Origin: Rossellomorea orangium
GTDB lineage: Bacteria; Bacillota; Bacilli; Bacillales; Bacillaceae_B
Assembly: GCF_019334305.1 (NCBI RefSeq)
Contig: NZ_JAHWGH010000017.1
Span: 310,001-374,000, forward strand
DNA: 64,000 bases
Direction of reading: 5' to 3'
Shown here piece by piece: positions 54,419 through 63,298 of this stretch. The notes below the pieces were generated by a model that was given only the letters and a program-made list of their open reading frames with translations, had not been told where the DNA came from and ran no database searches. Each line of letters starts with the position of its first letter. The stretch's first letter is position 1. The position numbers and the translations under genes are program-made.

Positions 54419-54655
54419 GTGAGATTGCGAAGCAGGATCGGCGTATTAATAGATGATTCGAAGTATAGTCGCGAGGATATGATGCGCGAGTTTAAGAGAG
54501 GGCGGAACACGATTTCGAATTGGTGTACAGGTAAGAGTTTTCCGAGCGTGCCGGAAGTGTGGAGGCTGGCGGAAATGCTAGGCGTCGAGGTAGGCGAGTT
54601 GTATGCGGTGGAAGATTGGGCGAAGCACAACGAAGAAAAAGCCCCGACCGAATGA
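54419..54655 (+). CDS. XRE-family helix-turn-helix regulator
   Basis: 78 residues from a GTG start nine bases after GGAAAGGA (an earlier in-frame GTG at 54380 has no ribosome site). The helix-turn-helix reads SREDMMREFKRGRNTISNWC then GKSFPSVPEVWRLAEMLGV, the Cro/CI pattern. It is the only plus-strand gene of the prophage in this window apart from int and is divergent from the conjugation-like operon, so it probably controls it. Confidence 0.8.
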   Translation: MRLRSRIGVLIDDSKYSREDMMREFKRGRNTISNWCTGKSFPSVPEVWRLAEMLGVEVGELYAVEDWAKHNEEKAPTE

Positions 54656-54672
54656 ACGGACGAGGCGAGTTT
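54636..54672. terminator. Probable terminator after the XRE gene
   Basis: GCCCCGACCG can pair with CGGACGAGGC (two mismatches) at 54641-54666, with A5 before and a T-rich end after, between convergent genes. Confidence 0.5.
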
Positions 54673-54681
54673 GTTGCTTAT

Positions 54682-55011
54682 TTATTTCCAGTTGATAACG
54701 GTTAGTTGCTGACACTTGGCGCAAGTGAAGTTCTCCGCCGTCTGAAGCACCGGTTGCTTTTTCGCACAATGCGGACACTTAACTTGCTGCTTGCCTAGTG
54801 CCAGGTAAATAATGCCGAGCGACATGAAGAATAATCCGATGGCCGGTAGGATTCCGATGATCGTCAGAAACAGCAACGCCGACGTGAATATCCCGATCCC
54901 TCCGAGCGTGAATGCGAACACTTTTCCGATTCCACGTCCGAACCCACTGCGCTTTTTCTCAACGTCAATCATTAATCTATTTTCGCCAATACTTTTCGTT
55001 GCTTCCGTCAT
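54682..55011 (-). CDS. Membrane protein with C-terminal zinc ribbon
   Basis: 109 residues. Two adjacent hydrophobic helices (about 33-75, FAFTLGGIGIFTSALLFLTI and AIGLFFMSLGIIYLAL) are followed by CPHC and CAKC pairs 16 residues apart, a zinc-ribbon. GAGGGAG precedes the ATG. It lies downstream of the lysis genes. Function unknown. Confidence 0.7.
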   Translation of the reverse strand: MTEATKSIGENRLMIDVEKKRSGFGRGIGKVFAFTLGGIGIFTSALLFLTIIGILPAIGLFFMSLGIIYLALGKQQVKCPHCAKKQPVLQTAENFTCAKCQQLTVINWK

Positions 55012-55136
55012 TTTAACCCGCTCCCTCGTATCGTAATAATTACCTTAATTTTACTCGTTTGTTAATATGTACGCAAGGGCAGGCGAAAAGTTTCCTACTT
55101 TCGTAAGATTTTTCGCAAGCACCTCGCAGTCAAGCG

Positions 55137-55871
55137 TTATTTACCTGCGTTCATTCTTCGCAACATTTCCCACAGTTGCTCGCGAGTAACGGGTGCTTTC
55201 GGATTGGATCCGTCTGAGATTCCGTTATCCATAACCCACTTCTGCGCTTCGGGGAACGATGTGCTTTCCGGTTTATTATTCGCCACTTGTACCGCCTCCT
55301 TTGGTTCTGGTTTAATCGGTTGGTCGACCGATTTTAAAAACGCTTTCCATGCCGCTTGATTCTCAACGAAAGGTTTCGGGCATATCTTACCGGTGATGTC
55401 GTAGTGCCTGACGATGCGGTTCTGCGTGTCTGCCAACTGTGGAAACTTCGCTTGCAACATCTTCACGACTTGGCGAGTACGTTCGACTGTATCCGGGTGA
55501 AACGTGCCGTCCTTTTCGATACACATTTCGATTCCGATCGTGAGTAGGTTTGCGTTACCTTGCGGATAGTAAGACGCAGTAGCTTTCAGCGCTGACAGTA
55601 ACGGACCTGCCTTCCGTTCATTAGCGTGGTAGCCCACTTCATCCAACGGAATTACTTCGAGTGCTTCGTTCTTGTCAACGAAAATATGCGCACCAGCATA
55701 ACGCCCCCCACCTCCGTCTGCTCCGTCGAAGAAGTTTGCGTGCATAAGAGCGTTGGCGCCTGGATTAGCTGTGTAGTGGATGACGATTGCCTGCACGCGA
55801 AGTAACTTGTCGCCAGGGCGGGAATATTTGTTGACGATAACGTGGTCTTTCTTGTAACTAAGCGCGACCAT
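55137..55871 (-). CDS. N-acetylmuramoyl-L-alanine amidase (phage endolysin)
   Basis: 244 residues. An Amidase_2 domain (about 1-175): AIVIHYTANPGANA near 30 with the first zinc His, AGAHIFVDKN, VGYHAN, IGIEMC with the catalytic Glu, and VRHYDITGKICPKPF with the late zinc ligands. A linker follows, and the C-terminal 45 residues (FPEAQKWVMDNGISDGSNPK..) resemble an SLH-type wall-binding module. The start overlaps the holin stop (TAATG). It degrades host peptidoglycan at lysis. Confidence 0.92.
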   Translation of the reverse strand: MVALSYKKDHVIVNKYSRPGDKLLRVQAIVIHYTANPGANALMHANFFDGADGGGGRYAGAHIFVDKNEALEVIPLDEVGYHANERKAGPLLSALKATASYYPQGNANLLTIGIEMCIEKDGTFHPDTVERTRQVVKMLQAKFPQLADTQNRIVRHYDITGKICPKPFVENQAAWKAFLKSVDQPIKPEPKEAVQVANNKPESTSFPEAQKWVMDNGISDGSNPKAPVTREQLWEMLRRMNAGK

Positions 55872-56071
55872 TACTCATCGCCGCCTTCCTTATCCGTAAA
55901 CCCTTTGCCGATTGACGGATTGCTCACGACCCCCGCTGCGACTAGAATCGTTAGGATTGCCGCGACATATTGATCGTATTGCTCAGGCGCCAATACTCCG
56001 AAGTCGTTTACGATTAATCCTCCGAGTGCAAACAACGCAACCCATAATCCGTAGTTTTTAAATCTTTCCAT
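55871..56071 (-). CDS. Phage holin (LC3-type)
   Basis: 66 residues from the ATG at 56071, which has GAAGGGAAG before it; the longer frame upstream has no ribosome site. Two hydrophobic helices (NYGLWVALFALGGLIVNDFG and YVAAILTILVAAGVV) and a charged end (NPSIGKGFTDKE) fit the phi-LC3 holin family. It forms membrane lesions letting the amidase reach the wall. Confidence 0.85.
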   Translation of the reverse strand: MERFKNYGLWVALFALGGLIVNDFGVLAPEQYDQYVAAILTILVAAGVVSNPSIGKGFTDKEGGDE

Positions 56072-56174
56072 ATATTTCGCTTCCCTTCCGTTTGGTTTCG
56101 TGCTATAATTCGCATAAGGTCGGCGCCGTTTGAAATCATCCGTTAATGCTTTCAACCCGACGGCTGCCGACTGG

Positions 56175-56486
56175 CTAATTAAAAATGGCGATACCTACCG
56201 TTACGAGAAAGCCCGTAATAGCAAGAATCGCCGTCACTACGATATTAAAACGAAACTGAGTCGTCGATAGTAAATCGTCGAACTTTTTTTGTGTCCGCGT
56301 ATCTAATTCGTCAATGTCCTCGCGATTTTGAGCCGCTAAACTCAACCCGCGTTCAGCTTTCGCATCCGCTTCCTCAGCTGTACGTTTGACTTCGTTCAGA
56401 AAATCCACTTTCGTATCAATCCGCACAAGCCATTCGCGAATATCTGCGATTTTATCGTTGAGCTCGCGTCCTGTTGGTTCGTTCAA
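56175..56486 (-). CDS. XhlA-family hemolysin / holin-associated protein
   Basis: 103 residues. A coiled-coil N-terminal part (IADIREWLVRIDTKVDFLNEVKRTAEEADAKAE) and one C-terminal membrane helix (FNIVVTAILAITGFLVTVGI) match XhlA, which aids holin-mediated lysis in B. subtilis prophage PBSX. The start is a TTG after AGGAGGT. It heads the XhlA-holin-amidase lysis cassette. Confidence 0.85.
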   Translation of the reverse strand: MNEPTGRELNDKIADIREWLVRIDTKVDFLNEVKRTAEEADAKAERGLSLAAQNREDIDELDTRTQKKFDDLLSTTQFRFNIVVTAILAITGFLVTVGIAIFN

Positions 56487-56513
56487 AGGCGCCTACCTCC
56501 TTTCTATGGTATA

Positions 56514-56543
56514 AGAAAAAGCCGCCGGTTAGGGCGACTTCGT
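56514..56543 (-). terminator. Terminator between tail spike and lysis genes
   Basis: AAGTCGCC pairs with GGCGGCTT (one G-T pair) on the minus strand, followed by TTTCTTAT. It separates the tail and lysis transcription units. Confidence 0.6.
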
Positions 56544-56573
56544 TTGTTGCGAATTTATGTCCGATTGTTCAGT

Positions 56574-58757
56574 TTACTCAGCCATCCAAAGGAACGATGT
56601 GTTGACTGTTGGAGTAGGAGAAACTCTAATATCAAATGTTGTGGCAGTTCTTGCTTCAACAATATATTTTTGCACTTCTGAAAGAGTCGTCATTGTTATA
56701 TCGATAAAAGGTGGAAGATAGCCTACGTTATGTGTCACTGTTATTTTATCTGTACCTGCATTCACTGTCGCTACCCCTTTTTGGCGATTTACTATCGTGT
56801 CTAACCCTAAGTTATTACTTACAAAGTGACCTGATCTGCTCCCATACATTGCACCACTAGTATTGCTAGTAAGGTTGTTTCCAACGATTCCGTAGTTATT
56901 AGCTGTACCGTTTAGAGTGATTCCGAATCCTTGATTGGCGCTTATTTCGCTGCCGGAAAGCACTAAATTAGATGAATTGAAAATATTCACTCCATGTGTA
57001 GAACCTTCTTTTACCGCCAACCCATTTATTCTGACGCCAGAAGCCTCAATTTGGACTCCTCGTCCAGTAGAACCAATAGATTTCACATTGGCTAGGTCGA
57101 AATCACTTCCTTGAAGAAATACGCCTATTGAACCGCTGCTTATACTAACACAGTTATCCATTTGAATTTTTTTACCCGCTAAACTGTAATTGTTTAATAC
57201 TGACCCTTTAACACTGACATTTATCAAACTTATATTCTTTTCGGTCGTTTGGTCTGCTATAACAAGACCTTCTCCACCTGCATTAATAATCGAAACATTG
57301 GAAAACTGTATGTCTTTAGAAGCACCTGAAACTAATATTCCTCTATTGACAGAATTTTTAATGGAGATGTTATTTGCTTTAACTTTTTCTGCAAGAATTT
57401 GTAAACCCATGTAATCTCCGTCAGAGAAGAAACCATCGAAAACTACATCGTTTGATCCGTAAATAAAAACAGAACGAGAATAGGTGTGCCCATTATTCTT
57501 TGACCACACATTTCGAATGATTACATTCTTGCTTGAATATGCACCTTGACCATTTGAAGGGTGCAGAGGCGATCCACCACAATTAGATACATAAAGACCA
57601 TCGATTAGAATATTTTCTCCACCATCGAGGTCAAGACCTTCATTTTCACAGTTTTCAATCCAAACGTTTTTAAAACGGAGATCAGTACCAAGAATGATAT
57701 CTATACCTTCCCAAGGTTGTCCGGTATCTTTAACAGCGTCAGCAGCTAAGCCGCTTTTGTTACCGTCAACCCTTATGTTTTCAATTGTAATGTTCTTATT
57801 ACCATTCGTGTGGTCTTTGTTAATAATGACAGGAACAGCGTACTTAAACCCAGCAGGTAACTTTATGCATGAATCATATCCCACACCAACTAAACGAATA
57901 TTGGAAGGTAATTGTAAGTATGCAACATAAATCCCTTTAGGAAAGAAAATGCTACCCCCGCCTTGGCTGGATACGGTATTAATTAAGTTTTGCAAAACTG
58001 TTGTATCATTTGTGATTCCGTCGCCTTTGGCTCCATAAGATTTGACATTATACGCTATATCTGCCAACTGCGCACTAAGCGTACTCACATCCGTATCCTT
58101 CAGACGCAAGTATTCCGCATTAGCATAATCGCCCTGCTCCTTCGCGTATGCTGCCTGCGTCTCAGCATCAACCGCATTCGTGTTCGCCAATCCTGCCGCC
58201 GTATTCGCCGAGTCCGTGGCGCTTTCTGCGTCTGCTTTAACCTGCGATAAACTAGCCAATTCAGCCGCGGCAGCATCCGCCTGTTCCTTCGCATAGTCGC
58301 CTTGATTTAGAGCGTACGTAGCGTTTGTTTGAGTGTCCTCAACTAAGCCGGAAACCTCAACGAAGAGGTCCTGCAACAAAGGCAACCCTTCGCCGCCCTC
58401 GAACGCCGCGCCTAAATTCCGATACACGTACACTTTTATCGTCATTGACGAAAGCCTGCGCCCTTCCTTGAAAAGCTGCACGTTTAATTCGCCGAGCCCC
58501 TCGACCGCCATTTCTTCGGCGCCCATCGGATAAGTGATGACGTTATCGACTGCCGTGATTTCTCGCGTGATGACGTTTTTGTCAGGTCTGCGATAGTTGG
58601 CAACGATGCGATCGGCTGTACTCAGGTCGGCAGGGCTTCCGTTTTCAAGCACCGTGAACTCAAACTCGTTCGTGTCGTACTGGTTGACTTGCGGCATGGG
58701 TATTTTCGACGGCTTCCGGAAATCGAGCGTAATAGGAATCGTATTTACTATTTCCAT
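56574..58757 (-). CDS. Tail spike: BppU-like N-terminus with pectate-lyase-type beta-helix
   Basis: 727 residues. The first ~115 (ITLDFRKP..IPMPQVNQYDTNEFEFTV.. to VYVYRNLG) look like the BppU N-terminal domain that docks to a phage baseplate. An Ala/Gln-rich coiled coil (about 130-225) follows, then a Pectate_lyase_3-type right-handed beta-helix opening VKSYGAKGDGITNDTTVLQN near 238 and running about 400 residues with repeated NI/V-rich turns (IENCENEGLDLDGGENI..). The last ~60 residues form a small C-terminal domain. It is probably the receptor-binding or glycan-cleaving spike. An AGGAGGTG site supports the start. Confidence 0.85.
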   Translation of the reverse strand: MEIVNTIPITLDFRKPSKIPMPQVNQYDTNEFEFTVLENGSPADLSTADRIVANYRRPDKNVITREITAVDNVITYPMGAEEMAVEGLGELNVQLFKEGRRLSSMTIKVYVYRNLGAAFEGGEGLPLLQDLFVEVSGLVEDTQTNATYALNQGDYAKEQADAAAAELASLSQVKADAESATDSANTAAGLANTNAVDAETQAAYAKEQGDYANAEYLRLKDTDVSTLSAQLADIAYNVKSYGAKGDGITNDTTVLQNLINTVSSQGGGSIFFPKGIYVAYLQLPSNIRLVGVGYDSCIKLPAGFKYAVPVIINKDHTNGNKNITIENIRVDGNKSGLAADAVKDTGQPWEGIDIILGTDLRFKNVWIENCENEGLDLDGGENILIDGLYVSNCGGSPLHPSNGQGAYSSKNVIIRNVWSKNNGHTYSRSVFIYGSNDVVFDGFFSDGDYMGLQILAEKVKANNISIKNSVNRGILVSGASKDIQFSNVSIINAGGEGLVIADQTTEKNISLINVSVKGSVLNNYSLAGKKIQMDNCVSISSGSIGVFLQGSDFDLANVKSIGSTGRGVQIEASGVRINGLAVKEGSTHGVNIFNSSNLVLSGSEISANQGFGITLNGTANNYGIVGNNLTSNTSGAMYGSRSGHFVSNNLGLDTIVNRQKGVATVNAGTDKITVTHNVGYLPPFIDITMTTLSEVQKYIVEARTATTFDIRVSPTPTVNTSFLWMAE

Positions 58758-58780
58758 GCGTTAACACCTCCTGATAATTT

Positions 58781-59893
58781 TCAAACAATAAATTCCGTCC
58801 GGCGAATTTCGTGTTTCATTTTTGCGCCAACTTCTAACGGCATAGTCCAGCTTGTTTCCGAGTATTTCCCACTTACGTTTAAGTCGCTAAATTGAACGGT
58901 GAAAACGTCAGCATAGTCGTGAATCGGCATGATAGCCGTCTCAAACTCGACCTTTCCGAATTTTTGTGACGCTTCATAAGCCAGGCGCTGGACGTAAGCG
59001 TCGAGAGTAGCCTGGTCAGCCACGTTGTCAATTTCGCGATAATCTACAATGTTTCGTCCTCGACTAACGGTTGAAAGTGAGTTGTTCGGATTGTCGTTCG
59101 TATATGCCGAGCTCAAGCTAATCGTCTCCGTTTCGCTGTCCTTCACAACAACGCTCCACACATTCGGAAGATCGAATATGTCTAGCTCCTCGGAGTAACC
59201 GCCGGCGATTACGGAATCGCTGTCTGTTACGTAGTCATACTCGCTTGCTCGTTCCGTCGGACTCCTGTAATTGCTCGAAGTAAAATATCCGTTTACATCT
59301 ACGTGGATTGATTCGTAATTTATTCCGCGTAAAAGTTCATTGACAGCGTAAAGTTTTTCCTTGCCGACCTCAAACGATATGTCCTTCGATGTCACTTTGT
59401 CCGCACGCTCTATGTTGTATTTCGAGATACCAGCGCTGGCTAGTATGTCTATCACCGCTTGCGTGTAGTTAGTTCCGGAAGGGATATTATATACTTCCGT
59501 AAATTTGTCGTCGTTTAGTACGATCAATCCGTCGTACGCGTCCACTTCGCGAAAAACTTGGCCGTCCGACTCGTAGCGAGTAGGCGAAGAAAGGAAAAAT
59601 TCGCCCATTGGAAATTCCGCCCATCCATTTCTAACGAATAATCGAACTATTGGACGTATGCGATCCGTTAGAAAGTCGATGTTACCATCCTCACGCAAAC
59701 GAAATTTAGCTTTCCGTTTTATAGTCGCCAAGGACTGCTGCGTGACCTCTCCGTTGATAACGTTGTACAAGTCCGACTTCTTGTTGCCGTTTTTATCAAG
59801 CAGTTCGTATCGAAAATCCAACCTCCGGTGAGCACTGTGTAGTGCCTTCTTAACTTGTTCTGCGGTAAAGCCGTCACGTTCTAGCGATAACAT
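58781..59893 (-). CDS. Phage tail hub-like structural protein
   Basis: 370 residues of mostly beta structure without signal or membrane segments. It opens with a lysine/arginine-rich domain (FRLREDGNIDFLTDRIRPIVRLF) and has PMGEFFLSSPTRYESDG and EVDAYDGLIVLND, features of tail-hub proteins of siphoviruses of Gram-positive hosts (gp27-like). Position after the large tail protein and before the spike fits this. Exact family is not certain. Confidence 0.7.
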   Translation of the reverse strand: MLSLERDGFTAEQVKKALHSAHRRLDFRYELLDKNGNKKSDLYNVINGEVTQQSLATIKRKAKFRLREDGNIDFLTDRIRPIVRLFVRNGWAEFPMGEFFLSSPTRYESDGQVFREVDAYDGLIVLNDDKFTEVYNIPSGTNYTQAVIDILASAGISKYNIERADKVTSKDISFEVGKEKLYAVNELLRGINYESIHVDVNGYFTSSNYRSPTERASEYDYVTDSDSVIAGGYSEELDIFDLPNVWSVVVKDSETETISLSSAYTNDNPNNSLSTVSRGRNIVDYREIDNVADQATLDAYVQRLAYEASQKFGKVEFETAIMPIHDYADVFTVQFSDLNVSGKYSETSWTMPLEVGAKMKHEIRRTEFIV

Positions 59894-59908
59894 TCCGCAC
59901 CTCCTAAA

Positions 59909-59939
59909 TAAAAAGAGAGCGCTGTTATACGCTCTCTTC
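59909..59939 (-). terminator. Hairpin after the 1004-residue tail gene
   Basis: AGAGAGCG pairs with CGCTCTCT (59914-59937), and the minus strand continues TTTTATTT. The stop codon of the upstream gene lies in the loop. It would reduce read-through to the hub gene. Confidence 0.75.
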
Positions 59940-62939
59940 GTAGTCTATTCGCATAATTTCAAGTTCCGTCGTTTGTCCGCCCCATATTTCATCAGCAAGA
60001 GGAAAACGGGTAATTAATCCGAATAATTTGCGTCCCTTGCCGTCGCGATAGCAGACAATATTGCGACTGTAGATGATCTTTTCTAACGCCTGCCGTTCCG
60101 CTGATTCTTTTAGGATAAGCGCAAACGGTACAACGTAATCTTCCATCTCGCCTGTTTCAGTTACCGGTCGCGTTCGACCTTTAAACCTCATCGTCGACGA
60201 TTCGATTTCCCATTGCGATGACCGTCCATCTCCGTCATAACGGAAATTGTGAAGCGTGTTCTCTGCGTCGTTTATGTCGTAAAGCCATATTCCGCGTAAA
60301 CTTATCGAGGCTTGGTGGACGGTGCTTTCTGAGGACGTAAGATTATCGCCAATCGCCAACACTTTGTACTCGTAAGTTTCCCCGCTCGCGACGGAAAAGT
60401 CACGATAGCTTGCGAAAATGTTTTTAGCGATTCGAATCCAGTCTCCGCCCTGCTTGCGTCTGTATAGATCGTTACCTACGATTGTCGGTTCGCTTCCTGT
60501 TGGCTCGGGATTTAGAATGGAAATGTCGACGTATGCAGTTTCAGATACTACGCTTACTATCGGACTTTTTGGCGGAGTGTAAGAAACAGCGAAAGGTATT
60601 TCCGCCGGAACACTCGGAACATTCTGACCGTCCCATACCGTGATTCTCACTCGATATGACAACCCGTTTTCAAGCGCCTGCCCGAGCGTAAGTGACCTCG
60701 ACCGACTGTCCTGCACCTTTCCGCTCGACCATACTACATCGCCAACCTCCGAAAGTAGCTCGACATTGTAGGCGCTTTGACCTTCGCTTTCCGGGTCGCT
60801 CATTGACCAACTCACCGTCAGCGAGGCGAAAGGTACTGTTTGGTCTTGTTGCGGATTTAGTATCGTTACGGTTGGCTTTGAACTCGTTCGGAATACACCA
60901 TAATCCGAATAAGGTCCCGCGGTGTCGGAGTTATCCCACGTTCTCACTCGGAATTGATATTGCTTATTATTCGCCAAGGTTCCGCCGATAATAGTGTGAT
61001 TCGTTTGAGCGTTCGCAATTTTTGACGTATCGAGTACAACTGTGCCATTAGATGCGTCAACTATCTGAAGTTGATAAGCCGTCTGACTGTCGCTCGGATT
61101 TGCGTCGCTATACTGCCAGGCAAACGTGGAATCACCGCTCGCATCGAAGTTATCTTTTTGCGATAAAATTGGTGCGTTAGGAGGCGAGTTCAGCTTTAAA
61201 TATTCTCCGTACACATTCTGATTATTGTATGTGTACATGTAGAAAATCGAATTATTTTCCGTATTTGAATTAGCCTGTATGTGGTTTATAGAGTTGCCTG
61301 GAACCAGTGATTCCGGACTTCCCCACGTAAATCCGTTAAAGATGACTCTTTTAGGGTAATAATTCGGGTATAACGATCCATAATACACGTGAATGATCGA
61401 TTGATAAACCGCGATAGCTGGATCCTTTTGCGCTTGAGCGTCAACAATAACCGTAGGCGCATCCCACGTCAGACCTTTGTTTGCGCTCTTACTGTAGCGA
61501 ATATCATAGTACTTTCGATAAGCTACGTGTAGATTGCCGTAAACGTCCCGATGTAAAGACGGCGCAGTTATCTCATCTCCACCTGTTCCTGATGCCGTAT
61601 CAATCGTTACCCGCGGTTGCCACGTACCGTTTACCTTACTAACAGAAACTAGTGAAGGGAACTGACCGCCAGGACCTGTCGATCCGTACAGAGACAAAAT
61701 AACGGGTACTCCGGCGACAACTTCAATAGCAGGGCGAATATGGTAGTACGTTGCGTCTGATGAAGCGACTTCTAAACTAGAAAATGTTACTGTAGAGTCG
61801 CTGTTTATTGTACCTTTTATATAATTATCTACAAACGGACCTGTGTCAGAACCAGACGTAGCTATATGGAGGTTATTACCGTCTATCTTCATAGCTACTG
61901 AATCAGTGTATTTCATCGCACCCGCTTGTTGTTTGTTCACTACATTAGTTCCAACAGTAGTGGCGTCAAAGTAATAAACGGAGATAGGCATTTGCACATT
62001 ATTAAACGGAGCGTCAGCTACCAATACGTAAATCACGTTACCCTTGTTGTCTATGGTTATTCGATTAGCACCAACGCTTCCGATTCCGCTTCCAGTTAAG
62101 GAGGTTAAAAGCGTGTACGTCTGACCCTCGTCTTTCGAGACATAGAACCTAATATTGGCGTTTGTTGAGGAATACACCGCGTTAATTATCCAGCCGTTAG
62201 CGAGTTGGACGGATTTTCTTGGACCTTGAATAGACGATTCATACCCGTTGACTATCGTCGGGTCGATGACCACCGGATATACCCTTTCAGCAGCCGTCAT
62301 CCATTCATAGCTAACGATGATGTCGAACATCATTTCCCCCTCATCGTCAAACCATACGCGATACTTTCCGTATACTACTTCTCTATCAAACGCAGAATCG
62401 AACGCAACAACTTGAGGTAGCTCGAAGACCAGTTTATCTCCGTCAAATATCTGAATACCGCCGGTAGTTTCGAAAGGGTTGATTCGCTCAACTCCCTCCG
62501 CGAATATTTTCAAGTCATCGTCGAACTTCATTTTTCCGCCAACCGCAAAGTCCACACTGCCGAACATCCACGGAGACGGATCCGGCTGAAAACCTTGTAT
62601 TAATATTTGATGCTTCAGTCGGTCGTTTTCTTGAATGAACCAATCGTCAACATCCGGCATTGAACGGTTATATCTCGCATAATTAGCCTTGATCTCCAAA
62701 GGGACTTCTTGCACCGTATACACTACTTCTTCAAATCCCGTTGAGTCGATGTAACGCATATCGCGAGGCGTCCATGATATTCGTCTATCATTACTAACGA
62801 ATACAACTTCGTTTCCTTCCTGGTAAAACTCGGACTTTACGTTTCCGTTGTCCGCTAAAAAGAACCCCGGTGAAATGGGGTAGATAGCGTTATCAAGACT
62901 GCTTACATTACCTTCCTCTTCTCTAACGATAATGCTCAC
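59925..62939 (-). CDS. Large tail protein with propeller-like and FN3 domains
   Basis: 1004 residues, GTG start after AAAGGAGGG. The N-terminal ~225 residues end in RVYPVVIDPTIV, a motif known from WapA/RHS and DNRLRE-type wall proteins. Residues about 235-560 carry sialidase-like repeats (VSKDEGQTYTLL, YSKSANKGLTWDAPTVIV), i.e. a beta-propeller. Two or three fibronectin type III domains follow (SPPNAPILS.., TVTILNPQQD.., SPIVSVVSE..). The last ~110 residues (RPVTETGEMEDYVVPFAL..VCYRDGKGRKLFGLI) match C-terminal tail-attachment modules of siphovirus tail proteins. It is probably a tail or adhesin component. Confidence 0.72.
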   Translation of the reverse strand: MSIIVREEEGNVSSLDNAIYPISPGFFLADNGNVKSEFYQEGNEVVFVSNDRRISWTPRDMRYIDSTGFEEVVYTVQEVPLEIKANYARYNRSMPDVDDWFIQENDRLKHQILIQGFQPDPSPWMFGSVDFAVGGKMKFDDDLKIFAEGVERINPFETTGGIQIFDGDKLVFELPQVVAFDSAFDREVVYGKYRVWFDDEGEMMFDIIVSYEWMTAAERVYPVVIDPTIVNGYESSIQGPRKSVQLANGWIINAVYSSTNANIRFYVSKDEGQTYTLLTSLTGSGIGSVGANRITIDNKGNVIYVLVADAPFNNVQMPISVYYFDATTVGTNVVNKQQAGAMKYTDSVAMKIDGNNLHIATSGSDTGPFVDNYIKGTINSDSTVTFSSLEVASSDATYYHIRPAIEVVAGVPVILSLYGSTGPGGQFPSLVSVSKVNGTWQPRVTIDTASGTGGDEITAPSLHRDVYGNLHVAYRKYYDIRYSKSANKGLTWDAPTVIVDAQAQKDPAIAVYQSIIHVYYGSLYPNYYPKRVIFNGFTWGSPESLVPGNSINHIQANSNTENNSIFYMYTYNNQNVYGEYLKLNSPPNAPILSQKDNFDASGDSTFAWQYSDANPSDSQTAYQLQIVDASNGTVVLDTSKIANAQTNHTIIGGTLANNKQYQFRVRTWDNSDTAGPYSDYGVFRTSSKPTVTILNPQQDQTVPFASLTVSWSMSDPESEGQSAYNVELLSEVGDVVWSSGKVQDSRSRSLTLGQALENGLSYRVRITVWDGQNVPSVPAEIPFAVSYTPPKSPIVSVVSETAYVDISILNPEPTGSEPTIVGNDLYRRKQGGDWIRIAKNIFASYRDFSVASGETYEYKVLAIGDNLTSSESTVHQASISLRGIWLYDINDAENTLHNFRYDGDGRSSQWEIESSTMRFKGRTRPVTETGEMEDYVVPFALILKESAERQALEKIIYSRNIVCYRDGKGRKLFGLITRFPLADEIWGGQTTELEIMRIDYEESV

Positions 62940-62971
62940 GAAAACCCTCCTTTCTTAAATAGTTTTCCGCC

Positions 62972-63283
62972 CTAATTATATTCCTGCGATAAATCGAGCA
63001 GACCCGTTTCCTCGTCCATGTTAACCGTTAAAATAGACCCGTCTGACATCCGATAAGTTAACGGATATAGGCCGTCTTGCGCCGTTGCGATGCGATTAAT
63101 GTACCACTGATCCCACGGCTGGTAATAAGTATCAACATACGTGTTGTGGGCGATTGAAAAAATCTTCAACGTCTCGACCGGAATCAATTCTGCGCCAGGT
63201 TGGTTCGGACTCGAAAGTCGTTGCCCTCCTCGCATGATTGATCCGTCTACTAATTGCGCTTGCCAGTAGGTTGCGTCTTTCAT
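62972..63283 (-). CDS. Hypothetical tail-region protein
   Basis: 103 residues, soluble, beta-rich, with many aromatic residues (YYQPWDQWYINRIATAQDG). AAGGAGGA precedes the ATG. It lies between the tape measure and large tail protein genes, where small tail components are expected. No family recognised. Confidence 0.6.
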   Translation of the reverse strand: MKDATYWQAQLVDGSIMRGGQRLSSPNQPGAELIPVETLKIFSIAHNTYVDTYYQPWDQWYINRIATAQDGLYPLTYRMSDGSILTVNMDEETGLLDLSQEYN

Positions 63284-63298
63284 AAATATTCGTCCTCC

